From CAZPUI01 sp964415525 (lineage in GTDB: Bacteria; Acidobacteriota; Holophagae; Holophagales; Holophagaceae): a DNA stretch of 26,792 nt. The notes beneath the pieces are model-generated. The model did not search any database and was not told the DNA's origin. It saw only the letters and a program-made list of their open reading frames with translations. The stretch's first letter is position 1; every line of letters begins with the position of its first letter. Positions 7,184 through 15,296 of the stretch are shown here, one piece after another. The DNA is taken from assembly GCA_964415525.1 (NCBI GenBank), contig CAYQAS010000059.1, positions 1-26,792 of the forward strand. Reading direction: 5' to 3'. A program made the position numbers and the translations under genes.

Positions 7184-10100
7184 ATGGTCCAGCCCCGCAT
7201 CGTCACCGCCACCGCCCTGTTTGATGGGCATGACGCCGCCATCAACCTCGTCCGCCGCCTCCTGGTGAGTGCGGGCGCCCAGGTCATCCACCTGGGACAC
7301 AACCGCAGCGTGGCGGAGATCGTAAAGGCGGCAGTGGAGGAGGATGCCGACGGCGTGTGCATCTCGTCCTACCAGGGCGGGCACACGGCCTTCTTCCCCT
7401 TTCTAGTCCAGTCTCTGGAGGCCGCGGGTGCAGGGCGCGTACGCGTCTTCGGCGGCGGCGGCGGCGTCATTATCCCCGAGGAAGCCACGGCGCTCGAAGC
7501 CCAGGGCGTGGCGAAGATCTACACGCCGGACGACGGCCTTCGGCTCGGAGTGGAAGGCATGATCGCTGATCTGCTGGGGCGGCTGGAGCCGCGCCTGGAA
7601 TCCGCGCGTGTCACGCCCGACTGGAAAGACCGCCGCCACTTGTCCCAGGCGCTGACCGTGGCCCTCGAGGATGTCGCAGCCCAGGGAGACCTTCCCGTGC
7701 CCGTCATCGGCCTCACCGGCACCGGCGGCGCAGGCAAGAGCTCGCTCACAGACGAACTGCTGCTGCGGTTCCTGGAGGATCAGCCGTCCCTGCGCATCGC
7801 GGTGCTGGCGCTGGATCCCACCCGTCGAAAGTCGGGCGGTGCGCTCTTGGGAGATCGCCTGCGCATGAACAGCGCCGGGGACGCGCGCATCTTCTTCCGC
7901 AGCCTCGCCATCGGCGAGGGTCAGGATCCCGTGCCAACGGTGCGTCGAGCGGCGACCCTGCTTGGCCAGGCCGGTGCGGATCTGGTGGTGGTAGAAACGC
8001 CGGGCATCGGCCAGGGCGATACCGCCATCATCCGCATGTGCCATGTGCCCATCTACGTGATGACGCGGGAGTTTGGCGCCGCCACGCAGCTGGAAAAGAT
8101 CTCCATGCTGGACGACGCGGCCCTCGTGGTCCTCAACAAATTCGAGGATGCCCCTTCCGTGGATGCTCTCGCCGCCGTGCGCCGACAGGTGCGGCGCAAC
8201 CGCGCCCTGCCCCACGATCTGCCGGACGAACAAGTGCCGGTCTTCGGAACCTGCGCTGGTCGCTTCCGAGATCCCGGCGTGGACCGGCTCTACCGAGCCC
8301 TCCTGCCGCTGTTGGCCCCTCTCGGTCTCGATTTGGGGACTGCCCTGCCGGATCCCGGCGCTGCGGCCTTCACGCCTGCATCCCCCATCCTGCCGCCGGA
8401 ACGCAGCCGCTACCTCCAGGCCATCGTGCAGTCCGTGCGTGGGCATCACAGCCGCACCGAGGATCTGGCGAAACGGGCGGACTTGGCCCAGGCCCACGCG
8501 ACCCTGCAGACGGGCACATGGCCAGATCCCGATGTGACAAACGCTGTCGCAGCCTGGGAGGATCTGAAGACCCGGTACGGGGGCGAGTCCGCCAGCTATG
8601 TGGTGCGGGGCCACAGGGTGGACGTGCCCATGTGCACCACCACCCTCTCCGGTACGAAGGTGCCCAAGGTGGCCCTGCCCCGCACCGACCGCTGGAGCGA
8701 AGCGGTACGCTTCCTCCGTCTGGAGAACGTCCCCGGCGCCTATCCCTTCACCGCAGGCGTCTTTCCCTTCCGACGCACGGACGAGGATCCCAAGCGCCAG
8801 TTCGCCGGTGAGGGCGGCCCTGAGCGCACCAACCGACGCTTCCACTTCCTCTGCCACGGGGAGAAAGCCCATCGGCTCAGCACCGCCTTCGACAGCGTGA
8901 CGCTCTACGGCGAAGATCCCGCAGAGCGCCCCGACATCTTCGGCAAGGTGGGCGAATCCGGCGTCTCCATCGCCACCCTCGACGACATGAAGACCCTCTT
9001 TGCAGGCTTCGACCTGCTGGCACCGAGCACCTCCGTCAGCATGACCATCAACGGTCCTGCACCGGTGATCCTCGCCATGTTCTTCAACACGGTGATCGAT
9101 CAGGCCACGGATCACTGGAAACGCGATACGGGCAGGGAGGATGTGCCCGAGGGCATCGCCGCGAAGCTGCGCGAGGAGGCCCTCTGCGCGGTACGCGGCA
9201 CCGTGCAGGCAGACATTCTCAAGGAAGATCAGGCCCAGAACACCTGCATCTTCAGCGTGCCCTTCGCCCTGCGCCTCATGGGCGACGTGCAGGACTTCCT
9301 CGTGCGGCATCGCATGCGGAACTACTACGGTGTCTCCATCAGCGGGTATCACATCGCCGAAGCCGGCGCTGATCCCATCACCCAGCTGGCCTTCACCCTG
9401 GCCAACGGCTTTACGCTGCTGGAGTATTACCTCAGCCGTGGCATGACCGTGGAGCAGGTCAGCCCGAACCTCTCGTTCTTCTTCAGTTCAGGACTCGATC
9501 CCGAATATGCCGTGCTGGGGCGCGTGGCGCGGCGCATCTGGGCCATCGCCCTCAAGGAGGTCTACGGCGCACCGGAAGCCTGCCAGAAATTGAAATACCA
9601 CGTGCAGACATCGGGCCGCTCCCTGCACCTGCGGGAGATGAAGTTCAACGACATCCGCACGACGCTGCAGGCGCTCACAGCCCTCACGGACAACTGCAAC
9701 AGCCTGCACACCAACGCCTATGACGAGGCGATCACCACGCCCACCGAGGAGAGTGTGCGCCTCGCCATGGCCATCCAGCGCATCCTGACCCAGGAATTCG
9801 GCCTCTATCGCAGCGAGAACCTCTGGCAGGGTTCGTATTTCCTGGAGCAGCTGACAGACGCTGTCGAACACGCCGTGCTGGAGGAATTCCTGGCCCTGGA
9901 TGCCCGCGGGGGTGTGCTCAAGGCAATGGAGCACCAGTACCAGCGCCTGAAGATCCAGGAGCAGAGCCTCCACTACGAACGCCTGAAGCACGACGGGACC
10001 TTGCCGGTCGTGGGCGTGAACACCTTTGTGGCGGAAGGCGAGCCGGAACCCACTTCCCATGCGGAACTCAGCCGCGCCACCGATGCCGAGAAGGCCGCTC

Positions 10101-10294
10101 GCCTGGATCAGCTCCAGGCCTTCCAATCCGCCCATGCCGAGGCTGCACCAGCGGTGTTGGAACGGCTTCGCCAGACCGTGCGTGAGGGCGGCAACGCCTT
10201 TGACGTCCTCATGGATGCGGTGCGCGTCGCCAGTCTCGGCCAGATCACCCAAGTCCTCTTCGAGCTCGGCGGACGCTACCGCCGGGGCGTCTGA
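7184..10294 (+). CDS. icmF: Fused isobutyryl-CoA mutase IcmF (B12 domain, MeaI-type GTPase, mutase)
   Basis: IcmF interconverts isobutyryl-CoA and n-butyryl-CoA by an adenosylcobalamin radical rearrangement and carries its own G-protein chaperone, which loads and protects the cofactor. Domains in order (1036 residues): the B12-binding domain at about 1-140, with LFDGHD (His16 as lower axial ligand) and GGGGGVI; the GTPase domain at about 165-420, with P-loop GTGGAGKSS (179-187); a linker; and the mutase TIM barrel from about 500 to the end, with FAGEGGPERTNRRFH starting at 540 and later VSISGYHIAEAGA. This order is the IcmF hallmark and separates it from methylmalonyl-CoA mutase. The start is uncertain: 7184 (GAAAG just upstream), 7130 and 7097 are all in frame, and known family members have 10-30 residues before the core. 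The acyl-CoA dehydrogenase gene follows after 20 bases. Related mutases can act on isovaleryl/pivalyl-CoA, so substrate choice needs assay. Confidence 0.95.
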   Translation: MVQPRIVTATALFDGHDAAINLVRRLLVSAGAQVIHLGHNRSVAEIVKAAVEEDADGVCISSYQGGHTAFFPFLVQSLEAAGAGRVRVFGGGGGVIIPEEATALEAQGVAKIYTPDDGLRLGVEGMIADLLGRLEPRLESARVTPDWKDRRHLSQALTVALEDVAAQGDLPVPVIGLTGTGGAGKSSLTDELLLRFLEDQPSLRIAVLALDPTRRKSGGALLGDRLRMNSAGDARIFFRSLAIGEGQDPVPTVRRAATLLGQAGADLVVVETPGIGQGDTAIIRMCHVPIYVMTREFGAATQLEKISMLDDAALVVLNKFEDAPSVDALAAVRRQVRRNRALPHDLPDEQVPVFGTCAGRFRDPGVDRLYRALLPLLAPLGLDLGTALPDPGAAAFTPASPILPPERSRYLQAIVQSVRGHHSRTEDLAKRADLAQAHATLQTGTWPDPDVTNAVAAWEDLKTRYGGESASYVVRGHRVDVPMCTTTLSGTKVPKVALPRTDRWSEAVRFLRLENVPGAYPFTAGVFPFRRTDEDPKRQFAGEGGPERTNRRFHFLCHGEKAHRLSTAFDSVTLYGEDPAERPDIFGKVGESGVSIATLDDMKTLFAGFDLLAPSTSVSMTINGPAPVILAMFFNTVIDQATDHWKRDTGREDVPEGIAAKLREEALCAVRGTVQADILKEDQAQNTCIFSVPFALRLMGDVQDFLVRHRMRNYYGVSISGYHIAEAGADPITQLAFTLANGFTLLEYYLSRGMTVEQVSPNLSFFFSSGLDPEYAVLGRVARRIWAIALKEVYGAPEACQKLKYHVQTSGRSLHLREMKFNDIRTTLQALTALTDNCNSLHTNAYDEAITTPTEESVRLAMAIQRILTQEFGLYRSENLWQGSYFLEQLTDAVEHAVLEEFLALDARGGVLKAMEHQYQRLKIQEQSLHYERLKHDGTLPVVGVNTFVAEGEPEPTSHAELSRATDAEKAARLDQLQAFQSAHAEAAPAVLERLRQTVREGGNAFDVLMDAVRVASLGQITQVLFELGGRYRRGV

Positions 10295-10314
10295 ACGTTT
10301 CCCAAGGAGCTCCC

Positions 10315-11454
10315 ATGAGCGAACCCCTTTCCCTCCTGAGCGAAGACGAGTTGGCCTTCAAGGAAGCTGTGGCGGACTTTGCCCAGTCCGAGCTGGAGCC
10401 CCGGCGCATGGCCATGGACGAGAGCCAGGTCATGGACCCGGAGCTCATCAAGAAATGCTTCGAGTTGGACCTCATGGGCATCGAAGTGCCGGAACAATAT
10501 GGCGGCCTGGGCTCCACATTCTTCAGCGCCATCCTTGTCATCGAGGAGCTCTCGAAGGTCGACCCCAGTGTCGGTGTCCTCGTGGACGTCCAGAACACGC
10601 TGGTGGAGAACGCCCTCATCAAGTGGGGTTCCGAGGACATCAAGCAGCGCTACCTGCCCCGCCTCTGCAAGGAAATCATCGGCGCCTACGCGCTATCGGA
10701 AGGCAGCAGCGGCTCGGATGCGTTCGGCCTCAAGTGCCGTGCCATCCCCGACGGCGACGGATACATCCTGCGGGGCAGCAAGCTCTGGATTACCAATGCC
10801 GGCCAGGCGGATCTCTTCATCATCTTCGCCACCGTCAATCCCGAGGCAGGCTACAAGGGCATCACCGCCTTCCTCGTGGAGCGCGGCATGCCGGGCTTCA
10901 GCGTGGGAAAGAAGGAGGACAAGCTGGGCATCCGCGCCTCCTCCACCTGTGAACTGGTGCTGGAGGATGTGCGGGTCGGCAAGGAGCAGGTGCTCGGCGA
11001 AGTCGGCAAAGGCTACAAGGTGGCCATCGAGACGCTCAACGAGGGCCGCATCGGCATCGCCGCCCAGATGCTGGGGTTGGCCGAAGGCGCCCATGCCGCC
11101 GCTCTGGCCTACACGAAGGAACGCGAGCAGTTCGGCCAGGCCATCTTCAACTTCCAGCTGGTGCAGAGCCGCCTCGCCGAGATGGCCATCCGCATCGAGG
11201 CCGCCCGGCTGCTCACTTACAACGCCGCGCGGTTGAAGGACGCGAAGTTGCCATTCGTGAAGGAGGCCGCCATGGCGAAGTTCTTCGCGAGCCAGGTGGC
11301 GGAGTACGTCAGCAGCGAAAGCCTGGAGCTGTTCGGCGGCTATGGCTTCACCAAGGACTACCCGGCGGAGAAGTTCTTCCGGGACTCCAAGGTCGGAAAG
11401 ATCTACGAAGGCACCAGCTTCATGCAGCTCACAACCATCGCCAAGCTGCTTTGA
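10315..11454 (+). CDS. Short/branched-chain acyl-CoA dehydrogenase
   Basis: This FAD enzyme introduces a 2,3-double bond into acyl-CoA and passes electrons to ETF. The 379-residue length is normal. Sequence blocks match the short/branched-chain (ACADSB-like) subgroup: LMGIEVPEQYGGLGSTF, VIEELSKVDPSVGV, YKGITAFLVERG, NEGRIGIAAQMLGLA, EAARLLTYNAARL and FTKDYPAEKFFRDSKVG. The likely catalytic base is Glu365 in KIYEGTSFMQL, the usual position for short-chain members. AAGGAG 6 bases before the ATG gives a firm start. The gene follows icmF at 20 bases, so the two are almost certainly co-transcribed. Butyryl-, isobutyryl- or 2-methylbutyryl-CoA are the probable substrates; sequence alone does not choose among them. 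Confidence 0.93.
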   Translation: MSEPLSLLSEDELAFKEAVADFAQSELEPRRMAMDESQVMDPELIKKCFELDLMGIEVPEQYGGLGSTFFSAILVIEELSKVDPSVGVLVDVQNTLVENALIKWGSEDIKQRYLPRLCKEIIGAYALSEGSSGSDAFGLKCRAIPDGDGYILRGSKLWITNAGQADLFIIFATVNPEAGYKGITAFLVERGMPGFSVGKKEDKLGIRASSTCELVLEDVRVGKEQVLGEVGKGYKVAIETLNEGRIGIAAQMLGLAEGAHAAALAYTKEREQFGQAIFNFQLVQSRLAEMAIRIEAARLLTYNAARLKDAKLPFVKEAAMAKFFASQVAEYVSSESLELFGGYGFTKDYPAEKFFRDSKVGKIYEGTSFMQLTTIAKLL

Positions 11455-11463
11455 AAAACAGAC

Positions 11464-11617
11464 TCACCACAGAGGACACAGAGAAATGAGGGAGCTTGGC
11501 GATGGGCCATGCACCAACCCAAAGGCCGCACAACCCGCTCCTCGCCCTGGATGACAACATCTTCTTGATTCACTTCTTCTCGGCTTTTCCTCCGTGATCT
11601 CCGTGTCTCCGTGGTGA
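11464..11617. repeat. Inverted pair of CACGGAG-type short repeats (about 154-bp element)
   Basis: The left arm at 11464-11486 reads TCACCACAGAGGACACAGAG and then AAA. The right arm at 11585-11617 reads, on the minus strand, TCACCACGGAGACACGGAG, then ATCACGGAGG and AAAA. Each arm is a degenerate tandem of an 8-9 base unit (CACGGAGA), and the arms face each other across about 98 bases of unrelated sequence. The outermost TCACCAC/GTGGTGA is perfect. The element fills most of the 188-base gap between the acyl-CoA dehydrogenase and enoyl-CoA hydratase genes. It resembles a palindromic mobile or REP-like unit; I recall similar strings in intergenic DNA of other environmental bacteria but could not verify this. 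Confidence 0.7.
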
Positions 11618-11642
11618 ATCCTTCTTTTCCCAGAGGTCAGAT

Positions 11643-12413
11643 ATGACAGTCCGTGTCGATCGTGAAGGCCCCGTCGCTCTGGTCACCTTGGACCGGCCGG
11701 AGGCCCTTAACGCCCTGAATCGCGCCACGTTGGAAGAACTGGACCGCGTCTTCGGCAGCCTTGAAACCGAGGACGACCTTCGTTGCGTCATCCTCACGGG
11801 CGCCGGAAAGGCCTTTGTGGCTGGAGCCGACATCCGGGAAATGGCCAACTTCGGCCCGGATCAGGCAGAAGCCTTTGCTCACTTCGGCCAGAGCGTCTTC
11901 AACCGCATCGCCGCATTTCCGCGCCCGGTGATCGCGGCGTTGAACGGGTTCGCCCTGGGCGGAGGCTTCGAATTGGCCCTCGCCTGCGATTTCCGCATCG
12001 CGAGCGAAAAGACCAAGGTGGGTCAGCCGGAAGTGAACCTCGGCGTCATTCCGGGATTCGGCGGCACGCAGCGCCTCCCGCGCCTCCTCGGACCCGCCCG
12101 CGCGAAATACCTGCTGCTCACGGGCGCCACGCTGGATGCTGCACAGGCACTGGCATGGGGGCTCGTGGAAGAGGTGGTCGAACCGGAGACGCTCATGGAG
12201 CGTTGCCGCGCTATCGCGACAGCCCTTGTCCATAAGGGACCCCTTGCCCTCTCCCGCTGCAAACAGGCAGTGGACCAGGGCCTCGACCTTGGCCTGCCCC
12301 TGGCCCTTGAGCTGGAAACGCGTCTCTTCGCCCGTTCCTTCGGCAGCCAGGACCAGAAGGAGGGCATGCAGGCCTTCCTCGACAAACGCCCCGCCAACTT
12401 CCTTGGGAAATGA
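11643..12413 (+). CDS. Enoyl-CoA hydratase (crotonase family)
   Basis: This enzyme adds water to 2-enoyl-CoA (crotonyl- or tiglyl-CoA in this context) to give 3-hydroxyacyl-CoA. The 256-residue product has the full crotonase pattern: the CoA-binding segment AFVAGADIREM (57-67) and the oxyanion-hole motif NGFALGGGFELALACD. Both catalytic glutamates are present, Glu110 in GGGFELA and Glu130 in GQPEVNLGVIPGFGGTQRL. The two glutamates indicate true hydratase activity rather than another crotonase-fold reaction. AGAGGT 5 bases before the ATG supports the start. Short-repeat DNA lies on both sides (11464-11617 and 12438-12646), separating it from its pathway neighbours although all run in the same direction. 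Confidence 0.94.
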   Translation: MTVRVDREGPVALVTLDRPEALNALNRATLEELDRVFGSLETEDDLRCVILTGAGKAFVAGADIREMANFGPDQAEAFAHFGQSVFNRIAAFPRPVIAALNGFALGGGFELALACDFRIASEKTKVGQPEVNLGVIPGFGGTQRLPRLLGPARAKYLLLTGATLDAAQALAWGLVEEVVEPETLMERCRAIATALVHKGPLALSRCKQAVDQGLDLGLPLALELETRLFARSFGSQDQKEGMQAFLDKRPANFLGK

Positions 12414-12437
12414 CCCGATGACACGCAGAAAGGCTGA

Positions 12438-12646
12438 CCACGGATAAGCACCGAAAGCCATGAGCCTCAAACAAATCACTTACCAGCTTTCATTCGTGTT
12501 CATCCACGGACAAAATTCCTTTTCACAGCAGATAAGCACAGCTGCATGTATAGCAAATTCAAATCCAATCTAGCAATTCGTATTCATTCATTTTTATCTG
12601 TGGGAAAAGCGGATTTATCCACGGATAAACACGGATAAAGAAATTT
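12438..12646. repeat. Degenerate ACGGATAA repeat cluster in AT-rich spacer
   Basis: The 253-base gap between the hydratase and hydroxyacyl-CoA dehydrogenase genes is much more AT-rich than the genes around it. It holds scattered copies of a 9-10 base unit in both orientations: CCACGGATAAGCACCGA (12438-12454); a minus-strand copy with TCCGTGGATGAACACGAA (12494-12511); GCAGATAAGCACAG (12528-12541); a minus-strand CCCACAGATAAAAA (12591-12604); and TCCACGGATAAACACGGATA with AAG following (12618-12640). The units are related to, but distinct from, the CACGGAG repeats on the other side of the hydratase gene. No coding frame is supported here. Confidence 0.65.
12614..12629. promoter_or_regulatory. 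Palindrome TTTATCC-AC-GGATAAA before the HADH gene
   Basis: A perfect 7-bp inverted repeat with a 2-base centre ends 37 bases before the start codon at 12667. Its size and spacing suit a repressor operator or a sigma-region site, but it is also part of the ACGGATAA repeat cluster, so it may only be repeat sequence. The palindrome is seen directly; an operator role is speculative. Confidence 0.35.
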
Positions 12647-12666
12647 CAAATGTTTGCGGAGTCCCC

Positions 12667-13983
12667 ATGAACCTCGACGAACGGCTTGAACATGTGGCGG
12701 TGGTGGGTGCCGCAGGGAAGATGGGCAGCGGCATTTCGCTGCTGCTGGCGCGGGAGCTGGCCTGGCGGGCCATCGAGCGTCCCGACCGACTCTTCGTGCT
12801 GAACCTGATCGACATCAGCCACCAGAACCTGCAGGGCCTCTTGGACTACCTGCGAGAGCAGCTGCAAAAAGAGGCCGAGAAGGCCATTGGCCGCCTGCGC
12901 GCCGCCTTCCACCACCGCGCGGAACTTGTCGAGAACGGGGAGATGATCGAGGCGTTTGCGTGGGCGGGCCTGCGCCAGGTGCGCGCGGGCACGACCCTGG
13001 CGCTCGCCAAGGACGCTCACTTCGTCTTCGAAGCCGCGCTCGAACGGGAGGATCTGAAGACCAACCTTTTCAGCGAGTTGGCCGGGCTCTGTGGCCCTGA
13101 CACGTTCTTCCTGAGCAACACCAGCTCCATTCCCCTCGGCGGACTGGCGAAGGCCGCAGGCATCCCTGGACGCCTCATCGGCTGCCACTTCTACAACCCG
13201 CCGGCGGTGCAGAAGCTCATCGAAGTCATCACGCCGGAGGGATGCGAACCGGAACTGGTGAAGCAGACCCACGCCCTCGCAGCCCTGTTAGGCAAGACCG
13301 TCGTTCCGGCGAATGACATCGCCGGTTTCATCGGCAACGGCCACTTCATGCGGGATGGCCTCCACGGCATCCGCCAAGCCGAAGCCCTGGCCACCGAGCA
13401 TGGCCTGCCCAAGGCCCTCGCCCTGGTGGACACCGTCAGCCGGGACTGGCTCATCCGCCCCATGGGCATCTTCCAGCTCATCGACTACGTGGGCATCGAC
13501 GTCTTCCAGCTCATCCTCAAGGTCATGGACTCCTACCTCCACGACGGCCTGCACAGCGAACTTGTGGATCGAATGATGGCCCTCGGCGTGAAGGGTGGTC
13601 AGACCTCCTTGGGCGCACAGAAGGACGGATTTCTGAAATACGAAGGCGCCAAGCCCGTGGGCGTCTTCGACCCGGATGCCAAGGCTTACGTGACGCTCGA
13701 TCCGACTTGGCTGGACGCGCTGGGCCCCCGCCCATCGCCGGCCCCCACCTGGGGCGCCGTGCAGCGGGATCTGGACAAGGAAGCCACCTTGGCCGCCGCC
13801 CTCGGGGCATTGAAACAGGCCGAAGGCCTCGGCGCTGACCTCGCCCGCCGCCACGCCGCCGCCAGCCGGGCCGCAGCCTTGAAGCTCGTGACGCAGGGCG
13901 TCGCGGAACAGGCCGAGCACGTGAACCAGGTGCTCACCCTGGGTTTCTTCCACGCCTACGGACCGGTCAACGAATACCTCTGA
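12667..13983 (+). CDS. 3-hydroxyacyl-CoA dehydrogenase
   Basis: This enzyme oxidises 3-hydroxyacyl-CoA to 3-oxoacyl-CoA with NAD+. The 438-residue product has a Rossmann domain with AVVGAAGKMGSGIS at residues 11-24, the serine-containing motif NTSSIPL (151-157), the catalytic histidine in GCHFYNP (His174), Glu186 in LIEVITPEG, and DIAGFIGNG leading into the C-terminal helical domains. It is longer than the roughly 280-residue single-domain 3-hydroxybutyryl-CoA dehydrogenases, with a second C-terminal helical part after about residue 330. The segment between the first glycine loop and LNLIDIS is somewhat extended. GGAG 5 bases before the ATG fixes the start. The thiolase gene begins 10 bases after its stop, with the thiolase ribosome-binding site overlapping the stop, so the two are coupled. 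Confidence 0.92.
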   Translation: MNLDERLEHVAVVGAAGKMGSGISLLLARELAWRAIERPDRLFVLNLIDISHQNLQGLLDYLREQLQKEAEKAIGRLRAAFHHRAELVENGEMIEAFAWAGLRQVRAGTTLALAKDAHFVFEAALEREDLKTNLFSELAGLCGPDTFFLSNTSSIPLGGLAKAAGIPGRLIGCHFYNPPAVQKLIEVITPEGCEPELVKQTHALAALLGKTVVPANDIAGFIGNGHFMRDGLHGIRQAEALATEHGLPKALALVDTVSRDWLIRPMGIFQLIDYVGIDVFQLILKVMDSYLHDGLHSELVDRMMALGVKGGQTSLGAQKDGFLKYEGAKPVGVFDPDAKAYVTLDPTWLDALGPRPSPAPTWGAVQRDLDKEATLAAALGALKQAEGLGADLARRHAAASRAAALKLVTQGVAEQAEHVNQVLTLGFFHAYGPVNEYL

Positions 13984-13993
13984 GGACTGCGCC

Positions 13994-15229
13994 ATGTCTC
14001 GCCTGCCCAAACCCATCTACCTCGCCGCCGGCGCTTACACCGTGAGCCTCGGCCCCGGGCGCCCTGAGTTCCACCCCCGCAAGCCGCGCCCGGGCCTGGA
14101 GCACTACATCAAGGAAGCGGGTCTCGCCGCCCTGGCTCAGACCTGCGGTGCGGCCGCGATTGACGAAGGCGTCATCGGCAACTTCATGGCCGCCCGTTTC
14201 AACCACCAGGGACACCTGGGGGCACTGGTTCCCATGATCGATCCTGCCTTGGTCGGCAAACCCATGCTGCGCACTGAGGGGGCCTGTGCCTCCGGCGGTC
14301 TGGCGCTCGTCTCGGGCATCAAGAGCGTCCTGTCAGGCCTCGCGGACTCTGTTCTGGTCATGGGGGTCGAGGTGCAGAACACGGTGAAGGCCGTCTATGG
14401 GGCCGACATCCTGGGCGGTGCCGGCTGGTTCGCGGGCGAGCGCAAGGACGGCCCGGCATTCTTCTTCCCGGGCAAGTTCTCGGAGCGGGCCGGAGCCTAC
14501 AAGGCGAAGTTCGGCGGGGAGCGCACCCATAAGGCCATGGCCGCTTGGTATGCGGCCGCGGTGGAGGCCGCCCGTCGCAACCCATTGGCGCAAGAATTCG
14601 CCAACGTCACCAAGGACCTCATGAAAGTCGGCTCGACCCCCTGCGATGCCGCCACTTTCTGCGAGCACCTGAACCTCGCGCACTGCTCCAAGGTGAGCGA
14701 TGGCGCTGCGGCCATAGTCGTGTGCAGCGCGGAAGGTCTCGCGAAACTGAGCATTGACCGGAAGGACGCCGTGGAACTGGTGGGCCTTGGACATGCCGTC
14801 TCCGACCTCACCGCACCACCGGACGACCTCGCCGCGCTCTCCACCAGCCGCCGCGCGGTAGAAGCCGCCAAAGCCATGGCGGGCATCGGGAATGACGCCA
14901 TCGGCACCACGGAAGTTCACGACTGCTTCTCCATCACCGGAATTCTCAGCCTGGAAGCGCTTGGATACGCCGCTCCGGGCGCGGGTGTGGACTTGGTCCT
15001 GGCGGGAGACACCAAACCCGGCGGACGCTTCCCCACGAATACCAGTGGCGGCCTCGTGGGTTTTGGCCATCCAACGGGCGCCACGGGCGTACGCATGGCC
15101 GTGGACCTCTGGAAGCAGCTCACCGGTCGCGGCGGGGCCGCCCAACTGGACCTGAAGGCGGACCACGGGATCCTGGTGAACATGGGCGGCAATGACAAGA
15201 CGGTGGTGAGTCTGATCCTGAAGCGCTAG
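13994..15229 (+). CDS. SCP2-type thiolase (acetyl-CoA acyltransferase-like)
   Basis: Thiolases cleave 3-oxoacyl-CoA with CoA to give acetyl- or propionyl-CoA and a shortened acyl-CoA. The 411-residue product has the nucleophile Cys98 in EGACASGGLAL, the HDCF motif (His309, Cys311) and GGLVGFGHPTGATG (His359). HDCF in place of NEAF, and the lack of a C-terminal CxG loop (it ends with ILVNMGGNDKTVVS), are features of the SCP2/SCP-x type. In that type the HDCF cysteine is thought to do the acid/base step. Such enzymes often accept alpha-methyl-branched 3-oxoacyl-CoA, which would fit 2-methylacetoacetyl-CoA from isoleucine as well as acetoacetyl-CoA. GAGGA overlapping the upstream stop codon supports the start. 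It is the last gene of the acyl-CoA block. The substrate is inference. Confidence 0.9.
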   Translation: MSRLPKPIYLAAGAYTVSLGPGRPEFHPRKPRPGLEHYIKEAGLAALAQTCGAAAIDEGVIGNFMAARFNHQGHLGALVPMIDPALVGKPMLRTEGACASGGLALVSGIKSVLSGLADSVLVMGVEVQNTVKAVYGADILGGAGWFAGERKDGPAFFFPGKFSERAGAYKAKFGGERTHKAMAAWYAAAVEAARRNPLAQEFANVTKDLMKVGSTPCDAATFCEHLNLAHCSKVSDGAAAIVVCSAEGLAKLSIDRKDAVELVGLGHAVSDLTAPPDDLAALSTSRRAVEAAKAMAGIGNDAIGTTEVHDCFSITGILSLEALGYAAPGAGVDLVLAGDTKPGGRFPTNTSGGLVGFGHPTGATGVRMAVDLWKQLTGRGGAAQLDLKADHGILVNMGGNDKTVVSLILKR

Positions 15230-15296
15230 GAGCCACAGCCCCTGAAGTGGGTGCACCTTCACCCCTCCGTTCACGACAGCATCACTCGCCTCATGA

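Noticed and set aside
7403..9352. Long minus-strand open frame of 649 residues opposite icmF
   Set aside because: It is fully antisense to a well-supported gene, is rich in His, Gly and Ala with no domain pattern, and is the kind of shadow frame that GC-rich third positions create.
11464..12646. CRISPR array
   Set aside because: The repeats are 8-10 base degenerate units in mixed orientation without equal spacers, and no cas gene is present.
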